This document shows, in pieces, positions 8,937 through 17,826 of a stretch of DNA of 64,000 nucleotides (position 1 is its first letter; the number at the start of each line of letters is the position of its first letter). The notes beneath the pieces were generated by a model that made no database searches, was not told where the DNA came from, and saw only the letters and a program-made list of their open reading frames with translations. This DNA is from SZUA-309 sp965233675. Its GTDB lineage: Bacteria; Pseudomonadota; Gammaproteobacteria; Pseudomonadales; Azotimanducaceae. A program made the translations under genes and the position numbers. Location: NCBI GenBank assembly GCA_965233675.1, contig OZ247498.1, forward strand, positions 2,170,001 to 2,234,000, written 5' to 3'.

Positions 8937-9341
8937 TCACGCCTGCCGCCACCACACAACGCCGCGCTCGTCCTCTTCCACCGTCAGCATTCGACGCCCC
9001 AGGGCGCAGTGCAGGTGGGCGATGGACTCACCGGTAGCCGGGAAGTAGCTGTAGTCAGTGATCTCACTCTTGAACAGCGCCGGGAACACATCCACAGCCC
9101 GCTTCGGTTCCGCATAGGGCTCTGAAGGCGGAAAGCTGACGTTTGGCGTGATCTTCGGCAGGCGCTGATCGCCGCCGATGATGCGCTTGAGCTCCGGACA
9201 GTAAAGGCAGACGTGCTCGGGTGAGTGACCATGGCCGATCGGCAGCCATCACCCGACACATGTAGAAATCCGCCCGACTCATCCACAACGCAACCGCGCT
9301 TATATACGATATCCACGTTCTGTCTTCCTGTTGATCGCGTC
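8937..9341 (-). pseudogene. Decayed metallo-beta-lactamase-fold hydrolase (truncated, internal deletions, frameshift)
   Basis: Pieces of one MBL-fold hydrolase family follow each other on this strand. The first piece, LWMSRADFYMCRVMAAD (about 9248-9298), matches the segment after the metal-binding HxHxDH motif. It runs without linker, and in a different frame, into LPIGHGHSPEHVCLYCPE (about 9192-9250), which normally lies some 60 residues later. The frame continues to SFPPSEPYAEP and then jumps at about 9104 to KRAVDVFPALFKS, another expected gap of several dozen residues, ending at a TGA at 8937. The N-terminal HxHxDH region is absent and the stop of the aldo/keto reductase gene abuts the 5' end. 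No intact reading frame or start is left. Confidence 0.8.
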
Positions 9342-10358
9342 CTAGCGATAGCCTTCCTGCACCGGCCGGCGAGGCAAAGACCACCAGGCAGCATCGCAGG
9401 CGGCTTGCAGCTCGTCGTCGAACTCCACAGTCAGCGCCGCCAGGTTTGCATCCAGTTGCTCCGGCCTGGAAGCGCCGATGATCGCGGATGTGATCCCCGG
9501 TTGCCTCAGCACCCAGCCAACGGCGACGGAAACCATGTCGAGGTTTCGGGCCTCGACGACCGCCTTCAAGGTTTCCACCGCCTCGAACTGACTTTCCTGC
9601 CAGTAACGGGCCTGATAGCGCTCGGCCGCGGTACCCAGAGCGAACCTCGTACCCGCCTCCACCGACTGACCGGGTTTGTATTTTCCGGACAGAAAGCCAC
9701 CGGCCAATGGGTTGTAGACGATCACGCCGAGTCCCTGGTCCAGGCACAGCGGCAGCAGTTCTGTTTCGATGTCCCGATACAGCAGGTTATAGCGTGGCTG
9801 AACACTGATGTAGCCGGAGATCCCCAGGCGTTCGGCAGCCCGCAATGCTTCACCAAGCCGCCAGGCGGGATAGTTGGAACAGCCGACGTAGCGGGCCTTT
9901 CCTGCGCGGACGATGTCTTCGAAGGCGCGCAGGGTTTCTTCTATGGGCGTATTCGGATCAAACCCATGGGCCTGATAGAGGTCCACGTAGTCGGTGTCCA
10001 GCCGTTTGAGACTGGCATCGATGGAATCCATGATGTGCTGCCGGGAAAGGCCCCAGCCATTGGGCCCGCCACGGGTGGGGGCAAAACACTTGGTGGCGAG
10101 CAGAATGTCCGACCGATTGGCACGCGCCTTCATCCAGCGACCGAGAATGGCCTCGGTCTCACCGACGGTCTCCCGCGTGCCACCAAGGGGATAAGCATCC
10201 GCCGTATCGAGAAAACGAAGTTCGTGATCAAAGGCTTTGTCGAGAATCGCCTGAGATCCCGGCTCATCCACCTGCAGACCGAACGTCATGGTGCCGAGGC
10301 ACAGCGCCGGCACCTCCAGGCCATGACGCCCCATGCGTCGTCGTTCTATTGAAGCCAT
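9342..10358 (-). CDS. Aldo/keto reductase
   Basis: The 338-residue protein has the NAD(P)H-dependent aldo/keto reductase barrel of the YajO/Tas type. The catalytic tetrad is visible: Asp and Tyr in DTADAYPLGG, Lys in LATKCFAP, and His in LYQAHGFDP. The C-terminal cofactor stretch reads GITSAIIGASRPEQLDANLAAL. It reduces carbonyls or oxidises alcohols; the substrate is unknown. It begins 13 bp downstream of the hydratase gene in the same direction, so it is probably the third gene of a hydrolase-hydratase-reductase operon. Confidence 0.92.
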   Translation of the reverse strand: MASIERRRMGRHGLEVPALCLGTMTFGLQVDEPGSQAILDKAFDHELRFLDTADAYPLGGTRETVGETEAILGRWMKARANRSDILLATKCFAPTRGGPNGWGLSRQHIMDSIDASLKRLDTDYVDLYQAHGFDPNTPIEETLRAFEDIVRAGKARYVGCSNYPAWRLGEALRAAERLGISGYISVQPRYNLLYRDIETELLPLCLDQGLGVIVYNPLAGGFLSGKYKPGQSVEAGTRFALGTAAERYQARYWQESQFEAVETLKAVVEARNLDMVSVAVGWVLRQPGITSAIIGASRPEQLDANLAALTVEFDDELQAACDAAWWSLPRRPVQEGYR

Positions 10359-10371
10359 CCTGCCTCCCAGA

Positions 10372-11163
10372 TCAGCTGCCGGTGAAGTTCCCGGGGCGAC
10401 GTTCGGCCACCGCCTTTACCCCTTCTTTGTGGTCGCTCGTCTGCTGCAGCACGAACTGATCGCGACCTTCGATATCAGTTGCCGCCTGCACCGCATCTGC
10501 CAGATCACCGCGCAGGGATTTGCGCACCGTCATCAACGCCAGCGGCGCGTTCTCAGCGATCTGCCGGGCATAAGCGATGGCTTCGTCCCGAACCTGTTCC
10601 CGGGGCACCAGGCGATCGAGGATGCCCACTGCCTTCGCTTCCTCACCGCCCATCCGCCGGCCGGTGTAAAAGAGATCGGCGGCGGCCTGCTGGCCGATGA
10701 TCCTCGGTAATGTATGGGTGAGACCAAAGCCCGGTGTGAAACCGAGCTTCACGAAATTGGCCGTGAACCTGGACTCAGGACAGCCCACCCGGAAATCGGC
10801 ATACATGGCGAGGCCGAAGCCGCCACCAACCGCCGCGCCCTGGACGGCGGCAATCACCTGCTTTCTGTTGCGGAACAATCGCACGGCTTCTGTGTAGAGC
10901 GGGTTGCCACTGTCGATCGTACGGGCGCGCGTCTCTTCCGCCCGCTGGTCGGAGCCGAAATTGGCGCCGGCGCAGAAATGCTTCCCTTCCGAGGCCAGCA
11001 CGATCACCCGGCAGTTGTTGTCGTCATCCAGTTCATCAGCAATGTCCGCCAGCGTGCGGATCAGCCCATGATCGAAGAAGTTGTTCGGTCCTCTCTGGAT
11101 CTCCAGCAACGTCACGAAGCCGCCGAGATCCGAGATTTCCACATCGCCTGACTTTCTGGTCAT
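10372..11163 (-). CDS. Enoyl-CoA hydratase/isomerase family protein
   Basis: The 263-residue crotonase-fold protein hydrates 2-enoyl-CoA or acts as a related isomerase. The first oxyanion-hole segment is EGKHFCAGANFG and the second is AAVQGAAVGGGFGLAMYAD, both typical. The usual catalytic Glu region (FVKLGFTPGFGLTHTLPRIIG) has Thr/Pro where classical hydratases have Glu, so the exact reaction is uncertain. A GGAGGG ribosome-binding site lies four bases before the ATG at 11163. It sits between the alpha/beta hydrolase and the aldo/keto reductase on the same strand. Confidence 0.9.
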   Translation of the reverse strand: MTRKSGDVEISDLGGFVTLLEIQRGPNNFFDHGLIRTLADIADELDDDNNCRVIVLASEGKHFCAGANFGSDQRAEETRARTIDSGNPLYTEAVRLFRNRKQVIAAVQGAAVGGGFGLAMYADFRVGCPESRFTANFVKLGFTPGFGLTHTLPRIIGQQAAADLFYTGRRMGGEEAKAVGILDRLVPREQVRDEAIAYARQIAENAPLALMTVRKSLRGDLADAVQAATDIEGRDQFVLQQTSDHKEGVKAVAERRPGNFTGS

Positions 11164-11185
11164 TCAACCCTCCTGCAGAATTTCA

Positions 11186-11950
11186 CTAAAGATTGTTGGC
11201 CGCCAGAAAACCGGCAATCGCCTCGTTGAACGCCCTGGGCTGATCCAGGTTCGCCGCGTGTCCCGCATCCGGAATGATCACTTTCCGGGCGCCGGGAATT
11301 TTCGCCGCCATGTAGTCGGTGGCGATCAGAAATGGCTCATCGTCTGCACCCACCACCACAATGCTCGGCACCTCGATGCCGGGCAGGGATTCAATCACCC
11401 GCGACGTCTGCTGAGTGAGCATCCCCCGGGCAGCGCGGGCGAGCCCGGAAATCTCCCTATGCTCACTGCCGGCCTGTTCCGCCGAACGTCCTTCCAGGGC
11501 GGCGGCGCCATCCCGTTCGATGGCAATGGCACGATCGATGGCGGTCTGATTCCAGGCATCCCGGGCGGTGTCCTTTCTGAAACCCGGACCGGTGTCGATG
11601 ATGAGCAGGCCATCCACCCGCTCACGAAAATCCGCGTAGAACGCCAGCGACATGTATCCGCCGAGCGAAAGACCACCGATCACAGCGGTTTCGAAACCCA
11701 GTGCATCCAGCAGCGCGGCCATGTCTCCCGTCGTCAGGCTTTCGCTGTAGAGCAGATCGTCTGACGGGGAGTCACTCCGGCCATGCCCTCGCATGTCCCA
11801 GAGGATCAGCGTGTGATCCCTGGACAGTTCTTCAATCTGCGGATGCCACATCCGGGAGGTTGCCGAATAGCCGTGCGTCAGAAGCAGCGCCGGACCACTA
11901 CCATGGGTCTCGTAGTAAAGCCGAACCCCTTCTCTTTCCAGAAACGCCAC
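11186..11950 (-). CDS. Alpha/beta hydrolase (enol-lactonase/epoxide-hydrolase-like)
   Basis: The 254-residue alpha/beta hydrolase has the oxyanion segment LLTHGYSATSRMW, the Asp-containing LILWDMRGHGRSD stretch, the nucleophile elbow GGLSLGG, and a likely catalytic His in IPDAGHAANLDQP. The fold is like that of 3-oxoadipate enol-lactonase and similar C-C or ester hydrolases. The start codon appears to be GTG at 11950. It heads an operon with the hydratase (22 bp apart) and aldo/keto reductase. It is divergent from the molybdopterin hydroxylase gene, with about 110 bp of shared upstream DNA. Confidence 0.9.
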   Translation of the reverse strand: MAFLEREGVRLYYETHGSGPALLLTHGYSATSRMWHPQIEELSRDHTLILWDMRGHGRSDSPSDDLLYSESLTTGDMAALLDALGFETAVIGGLSLGGYMSLAFYADFRERVDGLLIIDTGPGFRKDTARDAWNQTAIDRAIAIERDGAAALEGRSAEQAGSEHREISGLARAARGMLTQQTSRVIESLPGIEVPSIVVVGADDEPFLIATDYMAAKIPGARKVIIPDAGHAANLDQPRAFNEAIAGFLAANNL

Positions 11951-12059
11951 TACCCTGCCCCCGAGACGAAAGAGAGACTATACATCCCCCCCTGAAGGAA
12001 TAGAATTTTCGTTCGGTTTCCCAGGCAACACACCCCGAAATCACAGGTGGAGAGAATCC

Positions 12060-14276
12060 ATGACGAGCTATGAAACCATCGGCCAGCGGACCATCCGGGA
12101 AATCGATCGGGAAAAAGTTACCGGCCTCGCAGCCTTCGGTGACGATGTGACGCTTCCCGGCACGCTGCACGGACTCGTTCTGCGCAGTCCGCACGCCCAC
12201 GCAAAGATTCTGTCCATCGACACCAGCCGCGCCCTGAAGGTGGAAGGCGTGAAAGCGGTGATCACCAATGCCGACTTTCCTGAACTGCGCACCGGAGGCG
12301 CCGGTGACATCGCCAAGGACAATCTGGCCTGGGATAAGGTGCTGTTTCATGGGCACGGGGTGGCCGCGGTGGCCGCGAGCACAGAAGCTGCGGCGCGAAG
12401 AGCCCTGAAGAAGATCAGGGTGGACTACGAACCGCTGCCCCACGTGACCGATCTCGACGCGGCCATGGCCGAAGGCGCACAAGTACTGGATGAAACCCTC
12501 GGCTATGAAGGCCAGGACCGGCCCAGCAACATCTATGAGCGCGTGGCACAAAGTCATGGCGATGTGGAAGCCGGCTTCTCGGACGCAGACGTCATTCTGG
12601 AACGGACCTACACCACGCCGACCGTCCACCAGGGCTACATTGAACCTCCTGCCTGCCTTGCCACCTACAAACACGCGGGCCAGTCGACGATCTGGACAAC
12701 CACTCAGGGGCACTTCGCCGTGCGCGACTCTGTGGCGCTCATGTGTGGCATCCCCACCCATGCACTGAAAGTGATTCCCACGGAAATTGGCGGTGGCTTC
12801 GGTGGCAAGACAACGCCCTACCTCGAGGCCATCGCACTGGTGCTTTCCAGACAGGCAGGACGCCCGGTACGCATGCGCATGTCACGGGAAGAGGTGTTCC
12901 GGATTGCCGGTCCCGGAGCCGCATGCAAGATCCGGGTTCGGATCGGCGCTAAGGACGACGGCACAATCACGGCCATGGAATCTCAACTCGCCTATGAAGC
13001 CGGCGCCACACCCGGTGCGCCTCTGGGCGGCGGGATGCGCTGCATGTTCGGGGCCTACAACGTGCCGAACATACGCATGGAAGGCTTCAGCGTGGTTCTG
13101 AACAAACCCAAAGTGCGGGCCTATCGCGGCCCGGGCGCACCTCAGGCGGTCTTCGCGGTCGAAAGTCTGCTCAATGAAATAGCCGGGAAGATCGGCATGG
13201 ATCCCATCGAATTCCGGTTGAAAAATGCCGTTCGAAACGGTGACACCACCCCCGCCGGGACCTTCGGAACGATCGGATTCGTCGAGTGCCTGGAAGCGGC
13301 GAAAGCATCCGAGCACTATCGAACGCCGCCCAAGGCCGGCCACGGCCGCGCGGTGGTCGCCGGATTCTGGTTCAACGCCGGTGGAAACTCGGCGGCCACG
13401 ATCCACATGCACAAAAACGGCTTCGCCTCGCTGTCCACGGGTTCAGCCGATCTCTCCGGCACCCGAACGGCCCTCGCAATGATTGCAGCGGAGACACTGC
13501 ACGTGCCGTTCGATCACGTGCACGTGGAGGTCGGTGACACGGACAGCGTGGGCACCACCGGCGTATCCGGCGGCAGCCGGACGGTGAACGCAACCGGCCA
13601 GGCAGTGATGCAGGCGGCGCACGACATCATCAATCAGGCGAAAGAACGGGCCGCCTCCGGCTGGAATGTGCTGCCGGATCAGGTGGCCTGGCAGAAGGGC
13701 AAGCTCACCAACACGACTCGCGATGAATCCACGACGCTACGGGAAGTCACCCGGCAGGCAATGCGCACGGGCGGCCCCCTCGCCGCTTCGGCCAGCGTGG
13801 ACATTGCCGGTGGTGAAGGCCCGTGCTTCGCGGTGCATATCTGCGATGTCTCTGTCGACACGGAAACCGGCAAGACCACCGTGGAACGCTACACCACCGT
13901 TCAGGATGCAGGGTGCGCCATTCACCCGCCGTCCGTGGAAGGCCAGATGCAGGGCGGTGCGTCCCAGGGCATCGGTTGGGCGCTGAACGAAGCCTATGTC
14001 TACGACGATGATGGCAGTCTGAAGAACGCCAGCTTCCTGGACTATCGCATCCCGGTGACATCCGATCTGCCGATGATCGATACCATCGTGGTGGAAGTAC
14101 CGAATCCCCGACACCCCTTCGGGGTGCGAGGCGTCGGGGAAGCGCCTATCATTCCACCGCTTGCGGCCATCGGGTCCGCAATCAGTCAAGTGGTCGGAGC
14201 CCCCATGACGGACCTGCCGTGTTCGCCGATGCGGGTGCTGGCCGCCGTACACGAACACGCCAGTACAACAGGTTGA
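12060..14276 (+). CDS. Xanthine dehydrogenase-family molybdopterin-binding (large) subunit
   Basis: The 738-residue protein is the molybdenum-cofactor subunit of an aldehyde oxidase/xanthine dehydrogenase/CO dehydrogenase-type hydroxylase. The N-terminal hammerhead domain reads TLHGLVLRSPHAHAKIL, the cofactor stretch is EIGGGFGGKTTPYLE, the loop RAYRGPGAPQAVFAVE follows, and the C-terminal GVRGVGEAPIIPPLAAI contains the catalytic Glu. The usual FAD subunit and two-[2Fe-2S] subunit genes are not adjacent, so the partners must be elsewhere or the enzyme uses another acceptor. A GGTGGAGAG site precedes the ATG. The PhyH gene follows after 4 bp, so the two form an operon. Confidence 0.92.
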   Translation: MTSYETIGQRTIREIDREKVTGLAAFGDDVTLPGTLHGLVLRSPHAHAKILSIDTSRALKVEGVKAVITNADFPELRTGGAGDIAKDNLAWDKVLFHGHGVAAVAASTEAAARRALKKIRVDYEPLPHVTDLDAAMAEGAQVLDETLGYEGQDRPSNIYERVAQSHGDVEAGFSDADVILERTYTTPTVHQGYIEPPACLATYKHAGQSTIWTTTQGHFAVRDSVALMCGIPTHALKVIPTEIGGGFGGKTTPYLEAIALVLSRQAGRPVRMRMSREEVFRIAGPGAACKIRVRIGAKDDGTITAMESQLAYEAGATPGAPLGGGMRCMFGAYNVPNIRMEGFSVVLNKPKVRAYRGPGAPQAVFAVESLLNEIAGKIGMDPIEFRLKNAVRNGDTTPAGTFGTIGFVECLEAAKASEHYRTPPKAGHGRAVVAGFWFNAGGNSAATIHMHKNGFASLSTGSADLSGTRTALAMIAAETLHVPFDHVHVEVGDTDSVGTTGVSGGSRTVNATGQAVMQAAHDIINQAKERAASGWNVLPDQVAWQKGKLTNTTRDESTTLREVTRQAMRTGGPLAASASVDIAGGEGPCFAVHICDVSVDTETGKTTVERYTTVQDAGCAIHPPSVEGQMQGGASQGIGWALNEAYVYDDDGSLKNASFLDYRIPVTSDLPMIDTIVVEVPNPRHPFGVRGVGEAPIIPPLAAIGSAISQVVGAPMTDLPCSPMRVLAAVHEHASTTG

Positions 14277-14280
14277 ACAC

Positions 14281-15072
14281 ATGTCATTGCAGCAGATCGA
14301 GGCAACGGAAACTGAAACCATTCGGGCAGCGGTGGCCAGGGATGGCGCCTGCATCGCCCTCAACGTGCTGCCGCATGATCTCTGCGATGCACTGATTGCC
14401 GATTTCCAGCCTCATCTCGAGGACATGCCCTGGGGGACCGACGAGCTCGGCTATCGGGACGAGTTTTACGGCAACCAGACCAAGCGCCTGCACGGGTTGT
14501 TCAGCAAATCGCCGAACATGCAGACCGTGCTCACCCATCCGCTTTTTCTGACACTCGCCAGGCAGATGTTTGTGGCGTCCGGTATTTCGAAAGACATCCG
14601 GCTCAGCAATACCGAACTGATGGTGCTCAACAAAGACCAGGACGTGCAGGCGTTCCACACCGATGGCGGCTCCTGGCAGCGGATCCAGGCGGCGGAACGG
14701 CTTAACGGTAACGAGATCCTGATCAGCGCCAACTGCGCTCTGACCGAATTCACCGAGACCAACGGAGCCACGAGGGTCGTGCCCGGGAGTCATCTCTGGG
14801 AAACGGGTCGCGAACCCCGGGAGGAGGAAATCTGCCTGGCGGTGATGCCGAAAGGCGCGGCTTTGATCTACTCCGGTAACGCCGTCCATTCCGGCGGCGC
14901 CAACCAGGAAGACACCGCCCGCTTCGGGTTGTATCTCGGCTACATCGTCAGCTGGCTGCGTCCCATCGAAAACCAGCTCGTGACCAACGCGGCAGAAGAC
15001 ATCCTATCTCTACCAGACGAGGCACGGCGCCTGCTCGACGTTTCCGAGGGCGGATTCACCGTTATCGCGTAG
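14281..15072 (+). CDS. Phytanoyl-CoA dioxygenase (PhyH) family protein
   Basis: This 263-residue protein has the Fe(II)/2-oxoglutarate oxygenase double-stranded beta-helix of the PhyH family. The iron-binding HxD pair is HTD in VQAFHTDGGSW (about residue 122), and the distal His is in YSGNAVHSGGANQED, followed by the Arg of DTARFGLYLGY expected to bind 2-oxoglutarate. It probably hydroxylates a lipid or acyl-CoA. It follows the molybdenum hydroxylase gene by 4 bp and is convergent with the OmpA-type gene. Confidence 0.88.
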   Translation: MSLQQIEATETETIRAAVARDGACIALNVLPHDLCDALIADFQPHLEDMPWGTDELGYRDEFYGNQTKRLHGLFSKSPNMQTVLTHPLFLTLARQMFVASGISKDIRLSNTELMVLNKDQDVQAFHTDGGSWQRIQAAERLNGNEILISANCALTEFTETNGATRVVPGSHLWETGREPREEEICLAVMPKGAALIYSGNAVHSGGANQEDTARFGLYLGYIVSWLRPIENQLVTNAAEDILSLPDEARRLLDVSEGGFTVIA

Positions 15073-15112
15073 GAAGAACCCGGAGACTGCGGCTGGCCGC
15101 ACCTGATCAGTA

Positions 15113-16096
15113 TCAGTGCGCCGAGCCCCGCTTAACGAGTTCCACCCGCCGGTTCAACGCCCGGCCAGCTTCCGTCTCGTTGCTGCCGATGGGTGCCACC
15201 GGGCCAATGCCGATCGGTGTCAGACGCGCCTCTTCCACCCCTGCTGCAACAAGCGCATCCACCACACTGCCCGCCCGACGCCTGGAAAGATCGTTGTTAT
15301 AGTCGAGCGCACCCACATCATCCGTATGGCCCACGATGTAGAGCTTCATGCCACTGTCTGCCGACAGAACCTTGGCGATCTCATCGATTGTGCTTTGTGA
15401 CTCGGGCCTGAATGTCGCCTGGTCGTGATCGAACTGAATACCGTACAGGGCCACGTGGCCCGATGCCGCAATCTCGGTCTGCATCGTGGACGCGTCGACA
15501 AACTCCAGCGTGGGTTCAAACTCTGCGTCTTCAATGACCTCGAGGAGCACGGCGGTCTGATTCCGCACGTCGGGATTCGGATTGTTGTTGCCCAGTACCG
15601 CCGTATAAACCCCGACGTGATATCTGGACTCATCCGTCACGACCTCGGCGTAGCGATAGCTGGCAGAACCGTAATTGTGGGTGAAGGCGAGCAGGTAGAA
15701 CGATTGCGGGAGACCTTCCGTCGGCAGCATTGTGTCCCGCGTCCAGAGCGTGGTGGAGAAGGTGTGCGCCCGGCAGTCGTTGCGGCAGCTGTATATTTCA
15801 CGAACTTTACCAAGTTCCTCCAGTGCCACCGCGTAATTCCGCATCACCATGATCGGGGTGTCACCGGGCTTGGCGATATACAGAATTCGGGTTCGAGCGC
15901 CTTCAGGGTGGTCGACCACCAGCTTGCCGGCCTCGTTTTCTCTCAGCAGATTGCCGGCGTCGTAGTCGGCATGGGCATAGCCGTAGATTTCGGAACCAGC
16001 AACCCTCGGAATTCCGGGATGGTCCGCACTGCCCGACATATCCGCCTGCGCGATCTGCACCAGAAACAGACCCGCCACCAGTAGTCCAATACGCAT
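15113..16096 (-). CDS. OmpA-family envelope protein with N-terminal DUF4892-like domain
   Basis: The 327-residue protein starts with a signal peptide (MRIGLLVAGLFLVQIAQA). An N-terminal domain of about 190 residues resembles DUF4892 proteins (VAGSEIYGYAHADYDAG... and a Cys pair in YSCRNDCRAHTF). The C-terminal 110 residues are a standard OmpA peptidoglycan-binding domain: FDHDQATFRPESQSTIDEIA, VGHTDDVGALDYNNDLSRRR, and the ending RALNRRVELV. It should sit in the periplasm, bound to peptidoglycan or the outer membrane. It is monocistronic and convergent with the PhyH gene. Confidence 0.88.
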   Translation of the reverse strand: MRIGLLVAGLFLVQIAQADMSGSADHPGIPRVAGSEIYGYAHADYDAGNLLRENEAGKLVVDHPEGARTRILYIAKPGDTPIMVMRNYAVALEELGKVREIYSCRNDCRAHTFSTTLWTRDTMLPTEGLPQSFYLLAFTHNYGSASYRYAEVVTDESRYHVGVYTAVLGNNNPNPDVRNQTAVLLEVIEDAEFEPTLEFVDASTMQTEIAASGHVALYGIQFDHDQATFRPESQSTIDEIAKVLSADSGMKLYIVGHTDDVGALDYNNDLSRRRAGSVVDALVAAGVEEARLTPIGIGPVAPIGSNETEAGRALNRRVELVKRGSAH

Positions 16097-16170
16097 TTTC
16101 GCACCTCCGCTATCCGAATCATCTCAAGCTGACCGGTCGCGTGCAGTGCCCAAATGCACTCTAAACGTAC

Positions 16171-17802
16171 TCAGTCAGTGATGCCGAGAGAGGCCCTGGC
16201 GTAGGCGGTGATCGCCTTGTAGTCGGCTTTGCCGTTACTCGCCCGCTGCAGATCGTCCTTCACCAGGATCCGTTTCGGCGTCTTGTAGCCCGCCAGATGC
16301 TTTCTGGCGTGCGCCCGCATCGCCGCCTCATCCAGATTGTCTTCGCCGTCCGGCTGGACCACGGCGGTCACCATCTGCCCCCATTTATCGTCCGGAACCC
16401 CGACAACGAGCGCATCGAGCACGCCGGGAAAGGTCTTCAGCACCTCTTCGACTTCTTCCGGATAGACTTTTTCGCCAGCGGTGTTGATGCAGACGCTGCC
16501 CCGCCCCATCAGGATCAGTGTGCCGTCTTCCGCCACCTTGCAGTAATCACCGGGCATGGAATACCGCACCCCATCGATCACCGGGAAGGTCTTGGCCGTT
16601 TTCTCTTCGTCTTTGTAATAGCCGATGGGAATGGGCCCGGTCTGAGCGACAAAGCCGGATTCATCGCTGCCCGGCTCCACCTCACGGAAATCCTCGGTGA
16701 ACACCTTGCAGTTGGGGCCGATCTGAAAACGGGCCACCTTGGAACTGCCTTCCGCCGTGGTTACCGAACTGCCGAAACCCACCCCTTCAGAGGCGCCGAA
16801 GGAATCGGCGAGGGTCAATCCCTGGTTGTGTCGAATCAATCCTTCCTTTACTTCCGGGCTCCACATCACCCCGGAAGAGCGGATCGTTTCCAGCGAACTC
16901 ACATCGTACGCCCCCGGATTCTCATCCAGGTCTTTCAACATGGGTTTTGCGAACGCGTCTCCAACGATCGCCAGGGTGTTAGCACGGTGGCGGGCGACGG
17001 TTTCGAACAGTTCCGCCGGCTCGAAGCTCGGCTGCGTGAGCGTCACGATGCAACCGCCGGAGGCCAGCGTGCCAATACCGTTGAACAGACCGGTACCGTG
17101 CATCAGCGGACAACAGGGAACGGTAATCCGATAGTTGGCGTCGGCGAGGCAGTTGTCGATGTGCTGGTCTATGGTCTCCGGCGGAATCAGCTCCGGCGAC
17201 TGCAACGCACCGGCCCCCATGGCCAGCCAGTTACCTTCATGGGACCACATCACCCCTTTCGGCATGCCGGTGGTGCCACCGGTATACAGGAACAGCAGAT
17301 CATCGCCGCTCCGCTCGATACCGAGCGGGGCGCCATCGCCGGAAGCAGCGATGGTTTCGTAGTCTTCGGCGAACGGTACGTCGGCTGTACCGGCAGCGTT
17401 CCCATCCGCTACTTCGATCCAGCGCACGACCTCCGGCAGTCGATCCCTGAGCGCCAGCACGTGGCTTGCGAATTCCCGGTCGTACACCACCACTCTGGAA
17501 TCAGAGTTGTCCAGGATGTACCAGAGTTCATCGTCCACATAGCGGTAGTTCACGTTCACGTGGGTGAGCCGGGCTTTGAAGCACGCCCCCAGGGTTTCGG
17601 AATAAGCGTGACTGTTACGCATGTAGAAAGCGACCTTGTCGCCCGCTGCCACACCCTGAGTCAGAAAGTTTGCAGCCAGGTTGTTCGATCGTCTGGTGAA
17701 AGTCCCCCAGTCGATCGTCCGCTCTCCGTGGATCAGACAGGGCCTGTCCGCCGGTATGCGCGCGCCCAGTCGATCCAGGATGTCTCCGTAATTCCAGCTC
17801 AT
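16171..17802 (-). CDS. Acyl-CoA synthetase (AMP-forming, FadD-like)
   Basis: The 543-residue protein belongs to the ANL superfamily and activates a carboxylic acid to its CoA thioester with ATP. The phosphate-binding motif is FLYTGGTTGMPKGVMWSHE, and the C-terminal hinge and lysine region are GRGSVCINTAGEKVYPEEVE and NGKADYKAIT. Its closest look is to the FadD3/FadD17/FadD19-type ligases that load bulky side-chain acids. It ends the operon that starts with enoyl-CoA hydratase and two ACADs on the minus strand, so it likely feeds them. The exact acid is unknown. Confidence 0.93.
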   Translation of the reverse strand: MSWNYGDILDRLGARIPADRPCLIHGERTIDWGTFTRRSNNLAANFLTQGVAAGDKVAFYMRNSHAYSETLGACFKARLTHVNVNYRYVDDELWYILDNSDSRVVVYDREFASHVLALRDRLPEVVRWIEVADGNAAGTADVPFAEDYETIAASGDGAPLGIERSGDDLLFLYTGGTTGMPKGVMWSHEGNWLAMGAGALQSPELIPPETIDQHIDNCLADANYRITVPCCPLMHGTGLFNGIGTLASGGCIVTLTQPSFEPAELFETVARHRANTLAIVGDAFAKPMLKDLDENPGAYDVSSLETIRSSGVMWSPEVKEGLIRHNQGLTLADSFGASEGVGFGSSVTTAEGSSKVARFQIGPNCKVFTEDFREVEPGSDESGFVAQTGPIPIGYYKDEEKTAKTFPVIDGVRYSMPGDYCKVAEDGTLILMGRGSVCINTAGEKVYPEEVEEVLKTFPGVLDALVVGVPDDKWGQMVTAVVQPDGEDNLDEAAMRAHARKHLAGYKTPKRILVKDDLQRASNGKADYKAITAYARASLGITD

Positions 17803-17826
17803 TCCCTACTCCCCTGACCCGTCATC

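Noticed and set aside
9064..9747. Open frame of 227 codons crossing the reductase and MBL remnant
   Set aside because: Only its last part holds MBL-like residues; the rest is an off-frame reading of the aldo/keto reductase gene.
15088..15116. TGCGG/CCGCA and CTGAT/ATCAG repeats between PhyH and OmpA genes
   Set aside because: Stems of only 5 bp and no T-run; too weak to list as a terminator.
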